A DNA stretch of 64,000 nt from Streptomyces sp. NBC_00568 (GCF_026341855.1 NZ_JAPENW010000001.1:3029001-3093000), one strand, 5' to 3'; positions 8,205-18,592 are shown, numbered from the stretch's first letter. The notes: generated from the sequence alone by a model not told the origin. Program-made: numbers and translations.

Positions 8205-9676
8205 ACAAGCCCCTGCGCCGGATCGCGATCTTCTGCGGGCTGCTCGTCCTCGCCCTGCTCATCCGCGACAACTGGCTCCAGTACGTCCAGGCGGACGAGC
8301 TGCGGACCGACACGGCCAACCGCCGTGTGAACATCGAGCGGTACGCCACCCCGCGCGGCAACATCATCGTGGACGGCAACCCGATCACCGGGTCCGTGCA
8401 GTCCAAGACCGGCGACTACGAGTACAAGCGCACGTACAAGGACGGCGCGATGTGGGCGCCCGTCACCGGCTACGCCTCGCAGGCCTTCGGCGCCAACCAG
8501 ATCGAGAAGATCGAGGACGGCATCCTCACCGGCAACGACGACCGGCTCTTCTTCCGGAACACGCTCGACATGATCACGGGCAAGAAGAAGCAGGGCGGCA
8601 ACGTCCTCACCACCCTCAACGGCGCCGCCCAGAAGGCCGCCTTCGAGGGCCTCGGTGCCAAGAAGGGTGCCGTCGCGGCCATCGACCCCAAGACGGGCGC
8701 GATCCTGGCGCTGGCCTCGACGCCGTCGTACGACCCGTCGTCGTTCGCGGGCAACTCCACGTCCACGGACTCCAAGGCCTGGAACAAGCTCCAGAAGAAG
8801 AACAACCCCGACGACCCGATGCTGAACCGGGCGCTGCGCGAGACCTACCCGCCGGGCTCCACCTTCAAGGTCGTCACGGCGGCCGCCGCCCTGGAGAACG
8901 GGCTCGTCACCGACGCGGACACCAAGACGGAATCGCCGGACCCGTGGATCATGCCCGGCACCACGACCAAGCTGCCCAACGAGGGCAACCTCCCCTGCAA
9001 GAACGCCACCCTGCGCGTCGCGCTCAAGGTCTCCTGCAACACGGTCTTCGGCAAGGTCGGCGCGGACCTCGGCAACGGCAAGATGCTGGAAGAGGCCAAG
9101 AAGTTCGGCTTCGGATCCGAGCAGTTCACGCCGATCCGCTCCAGCTCCTCGGTCTTCTCCGACGGCATGAACACGTCGCAGACCGCGCTGTCCTCGATCG
9201 GCCAGTACAACACCGCCGCCACCCCGCTCCAGATGGCCATGGTGGCCTCCGCGGTCGCCAATGACGGCACCCTGATGAAGCCGTACATGGTCAGCGAGCT
9301 GAGCACGCACAACCTGGACGTCATCGAGCACACCGACCCCGAGAAGCTGAGCCAGCCGCTCTCCAAGGAGAACGCGCAGGTTCTCCAGTCGATGATGGAG
9401 ACGGTGATCAAGCCGGGCGGCACCGGTACGAAGGCAGCGATCGACGGTGTCACCGTCGGTGGCAAGACGGGTACCGCCCAGCACGGCGTCGACAACAGCG
9501 AGAAGCCGTACGCCTGGTTCATCTCCTACGCGAAGCTCTCGGACGGCAGCTCGCCCGTCGCCGTCGCCGTGGTCGTCGAGGACGGCAGCGCCAACCGCGG
9601 CGACATCTCCGGTGGCGGTCTCGCCGCCCCCATCGCAAGGGACGTGATGAAGGCAGTCATCGACAGTAAGAAGTGA
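8201..9676 (+). CDS. pbpA: Class B penicillin-binding protein PbpA (transpeptidase)
   Basis: A 491-residue membrane-anchored DD-transpeptidase that cross-links peptidoglycan outside the membrane. One N-terminal transmembrane helix (about 5-22) precedes a PBP-dimer domain. The penicilloyl-serine site follows with the three catalytic motifs: STFK at 220-223, SCN at 278-280 and KTG at 422-424. The GTG start overlaps the rodA stop (GTGA), implying translational coupling and paired action of SEDS polymerase and transpeptidase. Length is typical of the actinobacterial PbpA group. The pknA gene found between pbpA and pknB in Mycobacterium is absent. Confidence 0.95.
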   Translation: MNKPLRRIAIFCGLLVLALLIRDNWLQYVQADELRTDTANRRVNIERYATPRGNIIVDGNPITGSVQSKTGDYEYKRTYKDGAMWAPVTGYASQAFGANQIEKIEDGILTGNDDRLFFRNTLDMITGKKKQGGNVLTTLNGAAQKAAFEGLGAKKGAVAAIDPKTGAILALASTPSYDPSSFAGNSTSTDSKAWNKLQKKNNPDDPMLNRALRETYPPGSTFKVVTAAAALENGLVTDADTKTESPDPWIMPGTTTKLPNEGNLPCKNATLRVALKVSCNTVFGKVGADLGNGKMLEEAKKFGFGSEQFTPIRSSSSVFSDGMNTSQTALSSIGQYNTAATPLQMAMVASAVANDGTLMKPYMVSELSTHNLDVIEHTDPEKLSQPLSKENAQVLQSMMETVIKPGGTGTKAAIDGVTVGGKTGTAQHGVDNSEKPYAWFISYAKLSDGSSPVAVAVVVEDGSANRGDISGGGLAAPIARDVMKAVIDSKK

Positions 9677-9846
9677 CCCCGCTCACGTCCCCTTCACATC
9701 GGTGCACGTTGCGATACCGGTCCTGTCACGGGTGACGGTCTTGGCCAGGTCACAGAAGCTGATCCGGGTACGGTATGCCCGGACAGCACACCGCCGGACC
9801 ACACAAAGGTGCGGTCGGGACCGACGGAGAGGGCTGGTAGGTAGCT

Positions 9847-11844
<1,998 letters not shown>

Positions 11845-11877
11845 GCCCCACCAAGGATCGCCGTCGGGCGACCGACG

Positions 11878-11916
11878 GAAAGGGCCCCGGCACTCGGTGA
11901 GTGCCGGGGCCCTTTC
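11878..11916 (+). terminator. Terminator hairpin after pknB
   Basis: A perfect 18-bp stem (GAAAGGGCCCCGGCACTC and its complement) with a 3-nt loop, 33 bp after the pknB stop. It closes the fhaA-pknB operon. Confidence 0.88.
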
Positions 11917-11992
11917 CGTCCATCTGATCGAGATGGCTGACCTGATCGAAGTGGCTGACCATCCGGCAGGCGGCTGACCTGCCGGCAGGGGG

Positions 11993-12068
11993 CTGGCCTA
12001 CCCGCCGGGGCCTGGCCTACCCGCAGGGGGGTGGCCTACCCGCCGGGGCCTGGCCTACCCGCGGGGGC
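11993..12068. repeat. Four tandem copies of a 19-bp GC-rich repeat
   Basis: Four head-to-tail units with consensus CTGGCCTACCCGCCGGGGC, each with 0-3 changes, lie between the pknB terminator and the convergent sortase gene. A degenerate related stretch (GGCTGACCTGCCGGCAGGG) precedes them. Noncoding; the function is unknown. Confidence 0.85.
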
Positions 12069-12095
12069 TGAGCCCCTCGAAGCAGGACCGTCGTC

Positions 12096-12857
12096 TCAGC
12101 GCAGTTCCTTCGGAGGCGTCCGGTCCTCGTCCACCTTGTCCACCCGCTCCAGTTCGCCCCACACGACGTAGCGGTAGCGGGAGGTGTACACGGGCGTGCA
12201 GGTCGTCAGGGTGATGTAGTGGCCGGGCTTCTGCTTGCCGGACTGCTTCGGGACCGTCTGAAGGACCTTGACGTTGTACTTCGAGGTCTCCGGAAGGATG
12301 CCGAAGACCTTGTAGACGTACCACTTGTCCTTGGTCTCGAAGACGACCGCGTCGCCCTTGCCGATCTTGTCGATGTTGTGGAACTTGGCGCCGTGGCCGT
12401 CCCGGTGGGCGGCGAGCGTGAAGTTGCCGTTCTTGCCGGTCGTCGGCAGGGACGACTTGACGGGGTCCGTGTAGTAGCCGGCGACGCCGTCGTTGAGGAC
12501 CTTCGTCGACGTACCCTTCTCGACCAGGACCTCGCCGTTCCTCATCGCCGGAACGTGCAGGAAACCGATGCCGTCCTTGGTGTCGAGGACGCCCGGACCA
12601 CCCCGACCCTGCGCCCAGTTGTCGCGGACCTTGTCACCCTGCTTGTGCGCCTCGCGGTCGGCCACGACGTTCGTCCACCACAGCGAGTAGACGACGAACA
12701 GGCCGAGCACCAGCCCCACGGTGATGAGGAGTTCGCCGAAGACGCTGACCGTCATCGCGAACCATCCGATGCGCCGGCGCCCCACGGGCGCGTCACCGGC
12801 GGCTGCGGATCCGGCTTCCGATGCGGCGCGCTCGTCGTGGTCGGTCCTCGCTGCCAC
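12096..12857 (-). CDS. srtE: Class E sortase (first of three)
   Basis: A 253-residue membrane-anchored transpeptidase. The N-terminal cytoplasmic tail is charged, one transmembrane helix spans about 36-60, and the sortase barrel follows with His151 (AAHRDGHG), catalytic Cys220 (TLTTC) and Arg229 (SRYRYVVWG). Class E sortases of Streptomyces attach LAxTG proteins such as chaplins to peptidoglycan and are needed for aerial growth. The gene is the last of a leftward run of sortase and associated genes. The GTG start has only a weak ribosome site. Which of the clustered sortases corresponds to the characterised SrtE1/SrtE2 cannot be decided from sequence alone. Confidence 0.93.
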   Translation of the reverse strand: MAARTDHDERAASEAGSAAAGDAPVGRRRIGWFAMTVSVFGELLITVGLVLGLFVVYSLWWTNVVADREAHKQGDKVRDNWAQGRGGPGVLDTKDGIGFLHVPAMRNGEVLVEKGTSTKVLNDGVAGYYTDPVKSSLPTTGKNGNFTLAAHRDGHGAKFHNIDKIGKGDAVVFETKDKWYVYKVFGILPETSKYNVKVLQTVPKQSGKQKPGHYITLTTCTPVYTSRYRYVVWGELERVDKVDEDRTPPKELR

Positions 12858-12942
12858 TGTTCATCTGCCCCGTCTGGTCTGTCTCAGGTTGTCTCACGTG
12901 CCATGACGCGTGCACGCTGCGCGCGTGCGTCCGCGCCTGTCC

Positions 12943-14466
12943 TCAGCCGACCAGCGCGTCCGGTTTACCCTTGCTGCGTGGCCGGTCCTCGACCATCTTG
13001 CCCCAGACGATCATCCGGTACTTACTGGTGAACTCCGGTGTGCAGGTGGTCAGTGTGATGTAGCGGCCGGGTCCGGTGAAACTCGAACCCTTGGGGATCG
13101 GGTCGAGGACGCTCGTGTTGCTCGGACTCGTCACCGGCAGGATCGACGCCATCTTGTAGACGTAGTAGTCGTCCTGCGTCTCGACCACGATCTCGTCGCC
13201 CGGCTCGAGCCGGTTGATGTAGCGGAACGGTTCACCGTGGGTGTTGCGGTGCCCGGCGAGCGCGAAGTTGCCCGTCTTGGCGTCCGGCATCGCCGTCTTG
13301 AGGTCGCCCTCTCCGTAGTGGCCGACCATTCCGCGGTCGAGCACCTTCGTCTTGCTGATGCCCTCCGCGATCGGCGCGACCACGTCCAGCTTCGGAATGT
13401 GCAGGATGGCGAAGCCCTGGCCGGGCGAGAACGTCCCCGGATTCCGCTTGCCGTTCGCCCAGTCCTGCTGGAGGTGGTCCGCGGCACTGCCCGCCTGCTG
13501 GTGCGCCCGCACGTTCGACCACCACAGCTGGTAGGTCACGAACAGCAGCATCAGGACGCCGGTGGTGATGAACACCTCGCCGACCATCCGGCTCGCGAGA
13601 ACACCCGCGCTGGGCTTCCGGGCCCGCGCCGCCCGCCGGGCTCCCATCCGGCTCAGAGGGGCCTCAGCGGCCCCCTGAGGCGTCTCCTGGGGCTCGTGGG
13701 GCTCCTGCGCGCTCCCGTGCCGTCCCTGGCGTCTGGCCGCCTTACGACGGGCCGCACGGCCTCCGGACGCGGGCCCGGCCGCGCTCCGTTCTTCCCTCCG
13801 GGGCGGTTCCTGGACGCGGAACGCGATCGTCTCGTCGTCCAGCGGCAGGCGCGCGGCGGCCTGCGCGGCCCGGGGAGCGGCGACGGGTCCGGCGTACGGG
13901 GCTGCCGGCGACCCCTGGTACGGGGCGGCCACGGGCTCCTCGTACGGCGCGGAGTACGCCCTCTCGTACATCTCTGCGTACGACGGTGACGGTGACGACG
14001 CGGAAGGCATGGCGGACGTCTGGGCCTGTGCCCGGGCCGCCTGCGCCTGAGCTGCGGCCTGCACTTGGGCCGCCTGCGCCTGAGCTGCGGCCTGCACTTG
14101 GGCCGCCTGCGCCTGAGCCGCCTGGAAAGCCTGTGCTTGGACCGCCTGGGCTTGGGCGGCCTGTGCCTGGACCGCATGCGCCTGAGCGGCCTGTGCCTGA
14201 GCCGCCTGGAAAGCCTGTGCTTGGGCGGCCTGGGCCGCGTACCAGTCGGGTCCGTACCCTTCGGCGCCGTACCCCTGCTGCGGTACGCCCTGTCCCTGGC
14301 CCGGCAGCGGATCCGTCAACGGGTCCGCGAGCCCCCCGACCGCCGCCTCGAAGGCACCCTCGCCCGTATAGGCCTGGGCACCCGCGCCCTCGAACGCCCC
14401 GGCGCCCCCGTAAGCGGCCTCGCCGCCATAGGGGGAGCTGTCGCGCTCGGGGCGCAGCGCGGTCAC
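12943..14466 (-). CDS. srtE: Class E sortase with long Gln/Ala-rich cytoplasmic tail
   Basis: About 507 residues, twice the usual sortase length. The C-terminal 230 residues are a complete class E sortase: transmembrane helix near residues 285-305, His406 (LAGHRNTHG), Cys475 (TLTTC) and Arg484. The N-terminal 280 residues are predicted cytoplasmic and low in complexity, including about 75 residues of alternating Gln and Ala (about 70-143) built from internal duplications. I chose the GTG at 14466 because it forms a GTGA overlap with the stop of the upstream amidotransferase gene. A start at 14532 would give a 70-bp overlap. What the Q/A tail does is unknown; scaffolding or spacing are guesses. 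Confidence 0.88.
   Translation of the reverse strand: MTALRPERDSSPYGGEAAYGGAGAFEGAGAQAYTGEGAFEAAVGGLADPLTDPLPGQGQGVPQQGYGAEGYGPDWYAAQAAQAQAFQAAQAQAAQAHAVQAQAAQAQAVQAQAFQAAQAQAAQVQAAAQAQAAQVQAAAQAQAARAQAQTSAMPSASSPSPSYAEMYERAYSAPYEEPVAAPYQGSPAAPYAGPVAAPRAAQAAARLPLDDETIAFRVQEPPRREERSAAGPASGGRAARRKAARRQGRHGSAQEPHEPQETPQGAAEAPLSRMGARRAARARKPSAGVLASRMVGEVFITTGVLMLLFVTYQLWWSNVRAHQQAGSAADHLQQDWANGKRNPGTFSPGQGFAILHIPKLDVVAPIAEGISKTKVLDRGMVGHYGEGDLKTAMPDAKTGNFALAGHRNTHGEPFRYINRLEPGDEIVVETQDDYYVYKMASILPVTSPSNTSVLDPIPKGSSFTGPGRYITLTTCTPEFTSKYRMIVWGKMVEDRPRSKGKPDALVG
14036..14101. repeat. Exact tandem duplication (33-bp unit, two copies) inside sortase gene
   Basis: Two identical 33-bp units (14036-14068 and 14069-14101), followed by a partial third copy, encode 11-residue Q/A repeats in the sortase tail. 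Exact identity at the DNA level points to recent slippage or unequal exchange. Confidence 0.85.
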
Positions 14467-15101
14467 GCCGTGGCCCTGCCCACCACCGGGGCGAGCCCCG
14501 CCGACCTCGCCACCGCCACCTTGTCTCCGCACTCGAGCAGCCAGTTGGCGAGCATCCGGTGACCGTGTTCGGTCAGCACCGACTCGGGGTGGAACTGCAC
14601 GCCCTCGACGGGTAGTTCACGGTGTCTGAGGCCCATGACGATTCCGTCGTGCGTACGGGCCGTGACCTCCAGCTCGGCCGGGACCGTCTCCGGTTCGGCC
14701 GCCAGCGAGTGGTAGCGGGTCGCCGTGAAGGGCGACGGCAGGCCGGCGAAGACGCCCTTGCCCTGGTGCTCCACGAGCGAGGTCTTTCCGTGCAGCAGCT
14801 CGGGCGCGCGGTCGACCACACCGCCGTAGGCCACCTGCATCGACTGCATCCCGAGACAGACACCGAAGACGGGAACCCCGGTCGCGGCGCAGTGCCGGAC
14901 CATGTCGATGCAGACCCCGGCCTGTTCGGGAGCGCCGGGCCCCGGGGACAGGAGCACACCGTCGAAGCCGTCCTGGGCGTGCGCGGTCGACACCTCGTCG
15001 TTGCGCAGCACCTCGCACTCGGCGCCCAACTGGTACAGGTACTGGACCAGGTTGAAGACGAAGCTGTCGTAGTTGTCCACAACGAGGATGCGCGTGCTCA
15101 C
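14463..15101 (-). CDS. pabA: Glutamine amidotransferase, anthranilate/aminodeoxychorismate synthase component II
   Basis: A 212-residue class I glutamine amidotransferase that supplies ammonia to a chorismate-using partner subunit, for p-aminobenzoate (folate) or anthranilate (tryptophan). Catalytic triad visible: nucleophile Cys82 in GVCLGMQS, His171 and Glu173 in QFHPES. SPGPGAP (about 52-58) is typical of TrpG/PabA. The GTG start overlaps the stop of the upstream small membrane protein (GTGA), and its stop overlaps the start of the following sortase. I see no component I gene here, so the partner is encoded elsewhere. PabA and TrpG are hard to tell apart and one protein may serve both pathways. 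Confidence 0.9.
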   Translation of the reverse strand: MSTRILVVDNYDSFVFNLVQYLYQLGAECEVLRNDEVSTAHAQDGFDGVLLSPGPGAPEQAGVCIDMVRHCAATGVPVFGVCLGMQSMQVAYGGVVDRAPELLHGKTSLVEHQGKGVFAGLPSPFTATRYHSLAAEPETVPAELEVTARTHDGIVMGLRHRELPVEGVQFHPESVLTEHGHRMLANWLLECGDKVAVARSAGLAPVVGRATA

Positions 15102-15259
15102 TGGTTGTCCACCGTCACATCGTTGAAGGGCAGCAGCGGTTCGGCCCAGGGGAAGATGTACTGGAAGAGCACGTAGACCACTGCCAGGACGAGCACGAGC
15201 GAGACCAGCGCCTTCACCCATACGCTCCCCGGCAGATGCCGCCAGATCCAGCCGTACAT
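15098..15259 (-). CDS. Small single-pass membrane protein (53 aa)
   Basis: A short frame beginning MYGWIWRHLPGS with a single transmembrane helix (about 16-38, VKALVSLVLVLAVVYVLFQYIF) and an acidic extracytoplasmic end (DVTVDNQ). The stop overlaps the GTG start of pabA by the GTGA arrangement, which argues that it is translated. It lies between two sortase genes. I know no function; a membrane factor working with the sortases is possible because of the tight coupling, but this is inference. Confidence 0.75.
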   Translation of the reverse strand: MYGWIWRHLPGSVWVKALVSLVLVLAVVYVLFQYIFPWAEPLLPFNDVTVDNQ

Positions 15260-15290
15260 GCCGTCCCTTCCGTCGCCGTACGCCAACAGA

Positions 15291-16058
15291 CTAACGGCGC
15301 AGAGCCGCCGGTTTCCCTGCCTCCACGGGCTGCGTGGAATCAAGGTGTGCCCAGACGATCAACCGGTGACTGTGGCCCCACTCCGGATCGCACGTGGTCA
15401 GCGTGAGATAGCGCCCCGGACGCGTATACCCGGACTTACGTGGCACAGGGTCGATCACCTCAATGTCGGAGGGCACCGTTTTGTAGGGGCCTTTGTCGAC
15501 CCGATAGGTGAACCAGGTCGTCCCGTCCGTCAGCACCACCGCGTCACCTCGGCGAAGCTCGGGAAAGTCCTTGAAGGGATCGCCGTACGTACGCCGGTGA
15601 CCTGCGACCGAGAAGTTGCCCTCCTGGCCGAGCTGGGCGGTGCCCCGGTAGTGGCCGAGCCCCTTCTTCAGCACCTGCGTGGCGGTGCCTTCGAGTACGG
15701 GCTTGTTCCACGTGAAACCAAGCCGCGGGATGTACATGACCGCGAACGGTCCGCCGTACTTGTAGGGGCCCGGCGCCTTCGGGCTCTTGGTCGCCGGGGC
15801 ACCGGTGCCACCCGGGGCGCCCGAGGCGCCTGCCGTGCCGGAGGGGTCCGATGGTCCCGGGGAGTCCGGCGGGGCCGTCGACTCCTGGGCCACCGCTCCC
15901 CTCGACCACTGCTTCTGGAGCACATCGATCTGGTGGTCCATGGCGCTGTCGGCCTTCACTCCGGTCCAGAACAGCACGTAGATCACGAAGAGCACGATCA
16001 GGGTGCCGGCGGTGACGCACAGCTCACTGATCGTCCTGACGACCACTCGCACCGACAC
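15291..16058 (-). CDS. Class E sortase (third)
   Basis: A 255-residue sortase with a very short cytoplasmic tail, transmembrane helix near residues 10-32, an extracellular Pro/Gly/Ser/Thr linker (about 62-95) and the catalytic domain: His154 (VAGHRRTYG), Cys223 (TLTTC) and Arg232. I chose the GTG at 16058 because GGGGGG lies 5 nt upstream. An in-frame GTG 14 codons further up is less likely. In place of the usual Thr-Pro after the Cys it has Asp-Pro (TTCDPEW), so substrate preference may differ from the other two. A one-mismatch parS site lies inside the gene at 15705-15718. Confidence 0.92.
   Translation of the reverse strand: MSVRVVVRTISELCVTAGTLIVLFVIYVLFWTGVKADSAMDHQIDVLQKQWSRGAVAQESTAPPDSPGPSDPSGTAGASGAPGGTGAPATKSPKAPGPYKYGGPFAVMYIPRLGFTWNKPVLEGTATQVLKKGLGHYRGTAQLGQEGNFSVAGHRRTYGDPFKDFPELRRGDAVVLTDGTTWFTYRVDKGPYKTVPSDIEVIDPVPRKSGYTRPGRYLTLTTCDPEWGHSHRLIVWAHLDSTQPVEAGKPAALRR
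15705..15718. promoter_or_regulatory. parS-like site (13/14) inside sortase gene
   Basis: Plus strand GTTCCACGTGAAAC, minus strand GTTTCACGTGGAAC, one change from the parS consensus. Read in the sortase frame, the changed base turns what would be a TGA stop into TGG (Trp). It may be a functional but weaker ParB site. Confidence 0.6.
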
Positions 16059-16120
16059 AAGGTCCCCCCGGCGGCAGCTCGCTCCACAGGCTTCGCCCAC
16101 TGTCCCGCGAAGTCAGGCGC

Positions 16121-16900
16121 TCACTCCACGGGCTTCGCGTAGTGGAGATCCACTGTGCCCGAGTAGCCGGGAAGAGTCACCGTCCCGTCCTCCTCGACTT
16201 TCCAGCCGAGCCCGTAGACGTTGACGTAGACCATGTAGTTCTGGATCGCCGGGGAGGCGGCAAGCGCCTTCTGGAGCTTCTGCGGGTCACCGATGGCGGT
16301 GATCTTGTACGGAGGCGAGTAGACACGGCCCTGGAGAATCAGGGTGTTGCCGACACAGCGCACCGCGCTGGTGGAGATCAGCCGCTGGTCCATCACCTTG
16401 ATGCCCTGGGCACCGCCCTGCCACAGGGCGTTCACCACCGCCTGAAGGTCCTGCTGGTGGATGACGAGGTAGTCGGGCTGTGGCTCGGGGTAGCCGGGAA
16501 GCTTCGCCGTCGCGTTCGGCGGGGCGTCGTTGAGCGTGACCGTGACGGCCTTGCCCTTGAGCTTCTGGGTGCCCGCGTTCTTCTCCAGCGCCGCGAGCTT
16601 GGCGTCCTCGGCCTCGCTGCTGCCGTCCTCGCGACCCGCGAGGGTGTCCACGTCGTCGCGCAGGGTGCCGTTGGACTCGTCCAGCGACGCGTTCTTGTGG
16701 CTCCGCTCCTGAATCAGGTCGGAGAGCTTCAGCATGGACGCATCCGTCCGGATGTTCGTACCCTTGGCCGTATCGAAGCTCATGAAGAAGATGAGACCGG
16801 CGAGGGCGAAGACGGCGGCCGTGAGTACACGTACGGGCCGGAAACGGCGCGTACCGCCAGGACTGGAATCCGTCCTGGGGGAGTCGGCAGAATTGCTCAA
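16121..16900 (-). CDS. DUF881 family membrane-anchored protein
   Basis: A 259-residue protein with an N-terminal cytoplasmic segment, one transmembrane helix (about 24-42, [18 protein letters not shown]), a coiled-coil-like region (about 55-110) and a DUF881 domain carrying [19 protein letters not shown], which is typical of the family. DUF881 proteins are conserved near crgA and ftsQ-type loci in actinobacteria and are suspected division or envelope factors; the activity is unknown. It uses a TTG start, with AAGGAG and AAGGG upstream. It is divergent from crgA. Confidence 0.88.
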   Translation of the reverse strand: MSNSADSPRTDSSPGGTRRFRPVRVLTAAVFALAGLIFFMSFDTAKGTNIRTDASMLKLSDLIQERSHKNASLDESNGTLRDDVDTLAGREDGSSEAEDAKLAALEKNAGTQKLKGKAVTVTLNDAPPNATAKLPGYPEPQPDYLVIHQQDLQAVVNALWQGGAQGIKVMDQRLISTSAVRCVGNTLILQGRVYSPPYKITAIGDPQKLQKALAASPAIQNYMVYVNVYGLGWKVEEDGTVTLPGYSGTVDLHYAKPVE

Positions 16901-17042
16901 CGTACCCTTATCTCCTTCGGCGCCGCGGAAGCACTACGCTAACGGACGCCCGGGGGAGCACTCAGTGTCCCCTTGTACGCTGCCCCGGAGCCCGCCCCAG
17001 TTCCCTGCGCGGCCACGCAGCGCATCGACAGGAGAGACCCTC

Positions 17043-17297
17043 GTGCCGAAGTCACGTATCCGCAAGAAGGCCGACTACACGCCGCCCCCGGCGAAGCAGG
17101 CGTCCAACATCAAGCTGACCAGCAACACCTGGGTCGCCCCGGTCATGCTGGCCATGTTCCTCATCGGTCTCGCCTGGATCGTTGTCTTCTACGTGACGGA
17201 CGGTTCACTGCCGATCGACGCGCTCGACAACTGGAACATCGTGGTCGGATTCGGCTTCATCGCGGCCGGATTCGGCGTCTCCACGCAGTGGAAGTGA
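17043..17297 (+). CDS. crgA: Cell division protein CrgA
   Basis: An 84-residue integral membrane protein with a basic N-terminus ([14 protein letters not shown]) and two transmembrane helices (about 31-51 and 63-80). CrgA regulates Z-ring behaviour and septum formation in Streptomyces aerial hyphae and interacts with FtsZ, FtsI and RodA-type proteins in Mycobacterium. The GTG start follows a GGAGAGACCC site. Length and topology match the family closely. Its neighbours to the left are peptidoglycan and sortase genes. A cluster of DnaA boxes follows the gene. Confidence 0.95.
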   Translation: MPKSRIRKKADYTPPPAKQASNIKLTSNTWVAPVMLAMFLIGLAWIVVFYVTDGSLPIDALDNWNIVVGFGFIAAGFGVSTQWK

Positions 17298-17357
17298 CCG
17301 TCTTCGCTCACCTGGGAACAGCCGGGCCGGCAGCTCTGCCCACGGTTTTCCACTGAG

Positions 17358-17558
17358 TTATCCACAGCAGTTGTCCACAGGTGGAAAAGAAAGACGATCT
17401 GTGGATAACTCATCCGCGGTTGACGCCGGTGTGACTGATCTAACCGGCAACCGCAAACCTGTTCGCCCCCTGTCCGACCTGGGAAAACTCGGGTCAGTGA
17501 CAGGGGGCACAGCTGTTCCCGCACAGGGTGCACAAGATCCGCCACGGTCTGTGGACAA
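17358..17558. other. Cluster of four strong DnaA boxes outside oriC
   Basis: The 291-bp crgA-rhomboid spacer has no gene but contains TTATCCACA (17358-17366), TTGTCCACA (17371-17379), TGTGGATAA (17400-17408) and TGTGGACAA (17550-17558), all perfect or near-perfect DnaA boxes, about 21 kb from oriC. Clusters away from oriC can titrate DnaA or mark DnaA-regulated promoters. Confidence 0.75.
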
Positions 17559-17588
17559 CATCACTTCTCAGGTGAGTCCACCGCGTCC

Positions 17589-18494
17589 TCAGGTGAGCTG
17601 AGCGGTCCTGATCAACGTCGTGGCGACCACCGCGACCAGCATCAGCGCGCACACCCCGTACTGGACGAGGTTCCGCCGCTCGCGCGGCGCGTGAACCATC
17701 GCGTAGCCGACCACCACACCGGCGACCAGGCCGCCGATGTGCGCCTGCCAGGCGATGTTGCTCCACCCGAAGGTGAAGATCAGGTTGATCACCAGCAGGG
17801 CGATGATCGGGCGCATGTCGTAGTTGAGCCGGCGCATCAGCACCGCGGTGGCGCCGAACAGGCCGAAGATCGCGCCGGAGGCACCGAGCGACGGCTGGTT
17901 GGCGTCGGCGAGGAGGTAGCAGAGCGCGCTGCCCGCGAGACCCGAGATGAAGTAGAGGGCGATGAACCGGGCGCGGCCGAGAGCCGCCTCCAGGGGACCG
18001 CCGACCCACCACAGGCTGAGCATGTTGAAGATGATGTGCATGGCGCTGCCGTGCAGGAACATCGACGTCAGCATCCGGTACCACTGGCCTTCGGCCACGC
18101 CCTGGATATCGCCGGAGAGCCAGGCACGGCCGAACAGGGTGAAGCGGTCGGTGAAAGCGTCGCCCACCGAGAGCTGGACGAGATAGAAGGCCAGGTTGAG
18201 GCCGATCAGCACCTTGGTGACGAGCCGGGGGTCCGAGGCGACCGTGCCGCCCGCGAGAGTGCGGGGCTGGGTGGCCGCCGGGGCGTGACCGGTGCCGGAG
18301 CCGCCGCGTACGCAGTCGGGGCACTGGAAGCCGACGGAAGCGCTGACCATGCACTCGGGGCAGATCGGGCGCTCGCAACGGGTGCAGCGGACGCCGGTCT
18401 CACGGTCCGGGTGCCGGTAGCAACCGGGCAGGTTCTGGGCGTCCTGCGGTCCCTTGTCCCGCGGGCCCTGCGGGCTGCCGGGCGGCTGGTCCAT
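17589..18494 (-). CDS. Rhomboid family intramembrane serine protease with N-terminal zinc ribbon
   Basis: A 301-residue protein. Residues 25-61 hold eight potential zinc ligands (Cys25, His28, Cys37, Cys40, Cys45, Cys48, Cys58, Cys61), a B-box-like cytoplasmic module. The rest is a rhomboid domain with about six or seven transmembrane helices, the HGSAMHIIFN segment, catalytic Ser206 in GASGAIFG and His252 in AHIGG. Rhomboids cleave transmembrane segments of other proteins. The substrate is unknown. The ATG has a GAGGGG site. This zinc-ribbon fusion is common in actinobacteria. Confidence 0.93.
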   Translation of the reverse strand: MDQPPGSPQGPRDKGPQDAQNLPGCYRHPDRETGVRCTRCERPICPECMVSASVGFQCPDCVRGGSGTGHAPAATQPRTLAGGTVASDPRLVTKVLIGLNLAFYLVQLSVGDAFTDRFTLFGRAWLSGDIQGVAEGQWYRMLTSMFLHGSAMHIIFNMLSLWWVGGPLEAALGRARFIALYFISGLAGSALCYLLADANQPSLGASGAIFGLFGATAVLMRRLNYDMRPIIALLVINLIFTFGWSNIAWQAHIGGLVAGVVVGYAMVHAPRERRNLVQYGVCALMLVAVVATTLIRTAQLT

Positions 18495-18560
18495 GGGGTC
18501 CCCTCAATCTCCGTACGGCGGCTCGCACGCGCTCACACCGGGTCCGGGTGCGCAAGGCAC

Positions 18561-18592
18561 CGCCCCGTCCATCCTTACGGATGAACGGGGCG
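18561..18592 (-). terminator. Terminator hairpin after the cyclophilin gene
   Basis: A 14-bp stem (CGCCCCGTTCATCC on the minus strand) with one mismatch and a 4-nt loop, 55 bp after the peptidyl-prolyl isomerase stop and before the rhomboid start. Confidence 0.8.

Noticed and set aside
15073..15081. DnaA box TTGTCCACA inside pabA (and a similar one at 56732 in DUF6049)
   Set aside because: Single perfect boxes occur inside coding sequence by chance; without neighbours they do not form a cluster.
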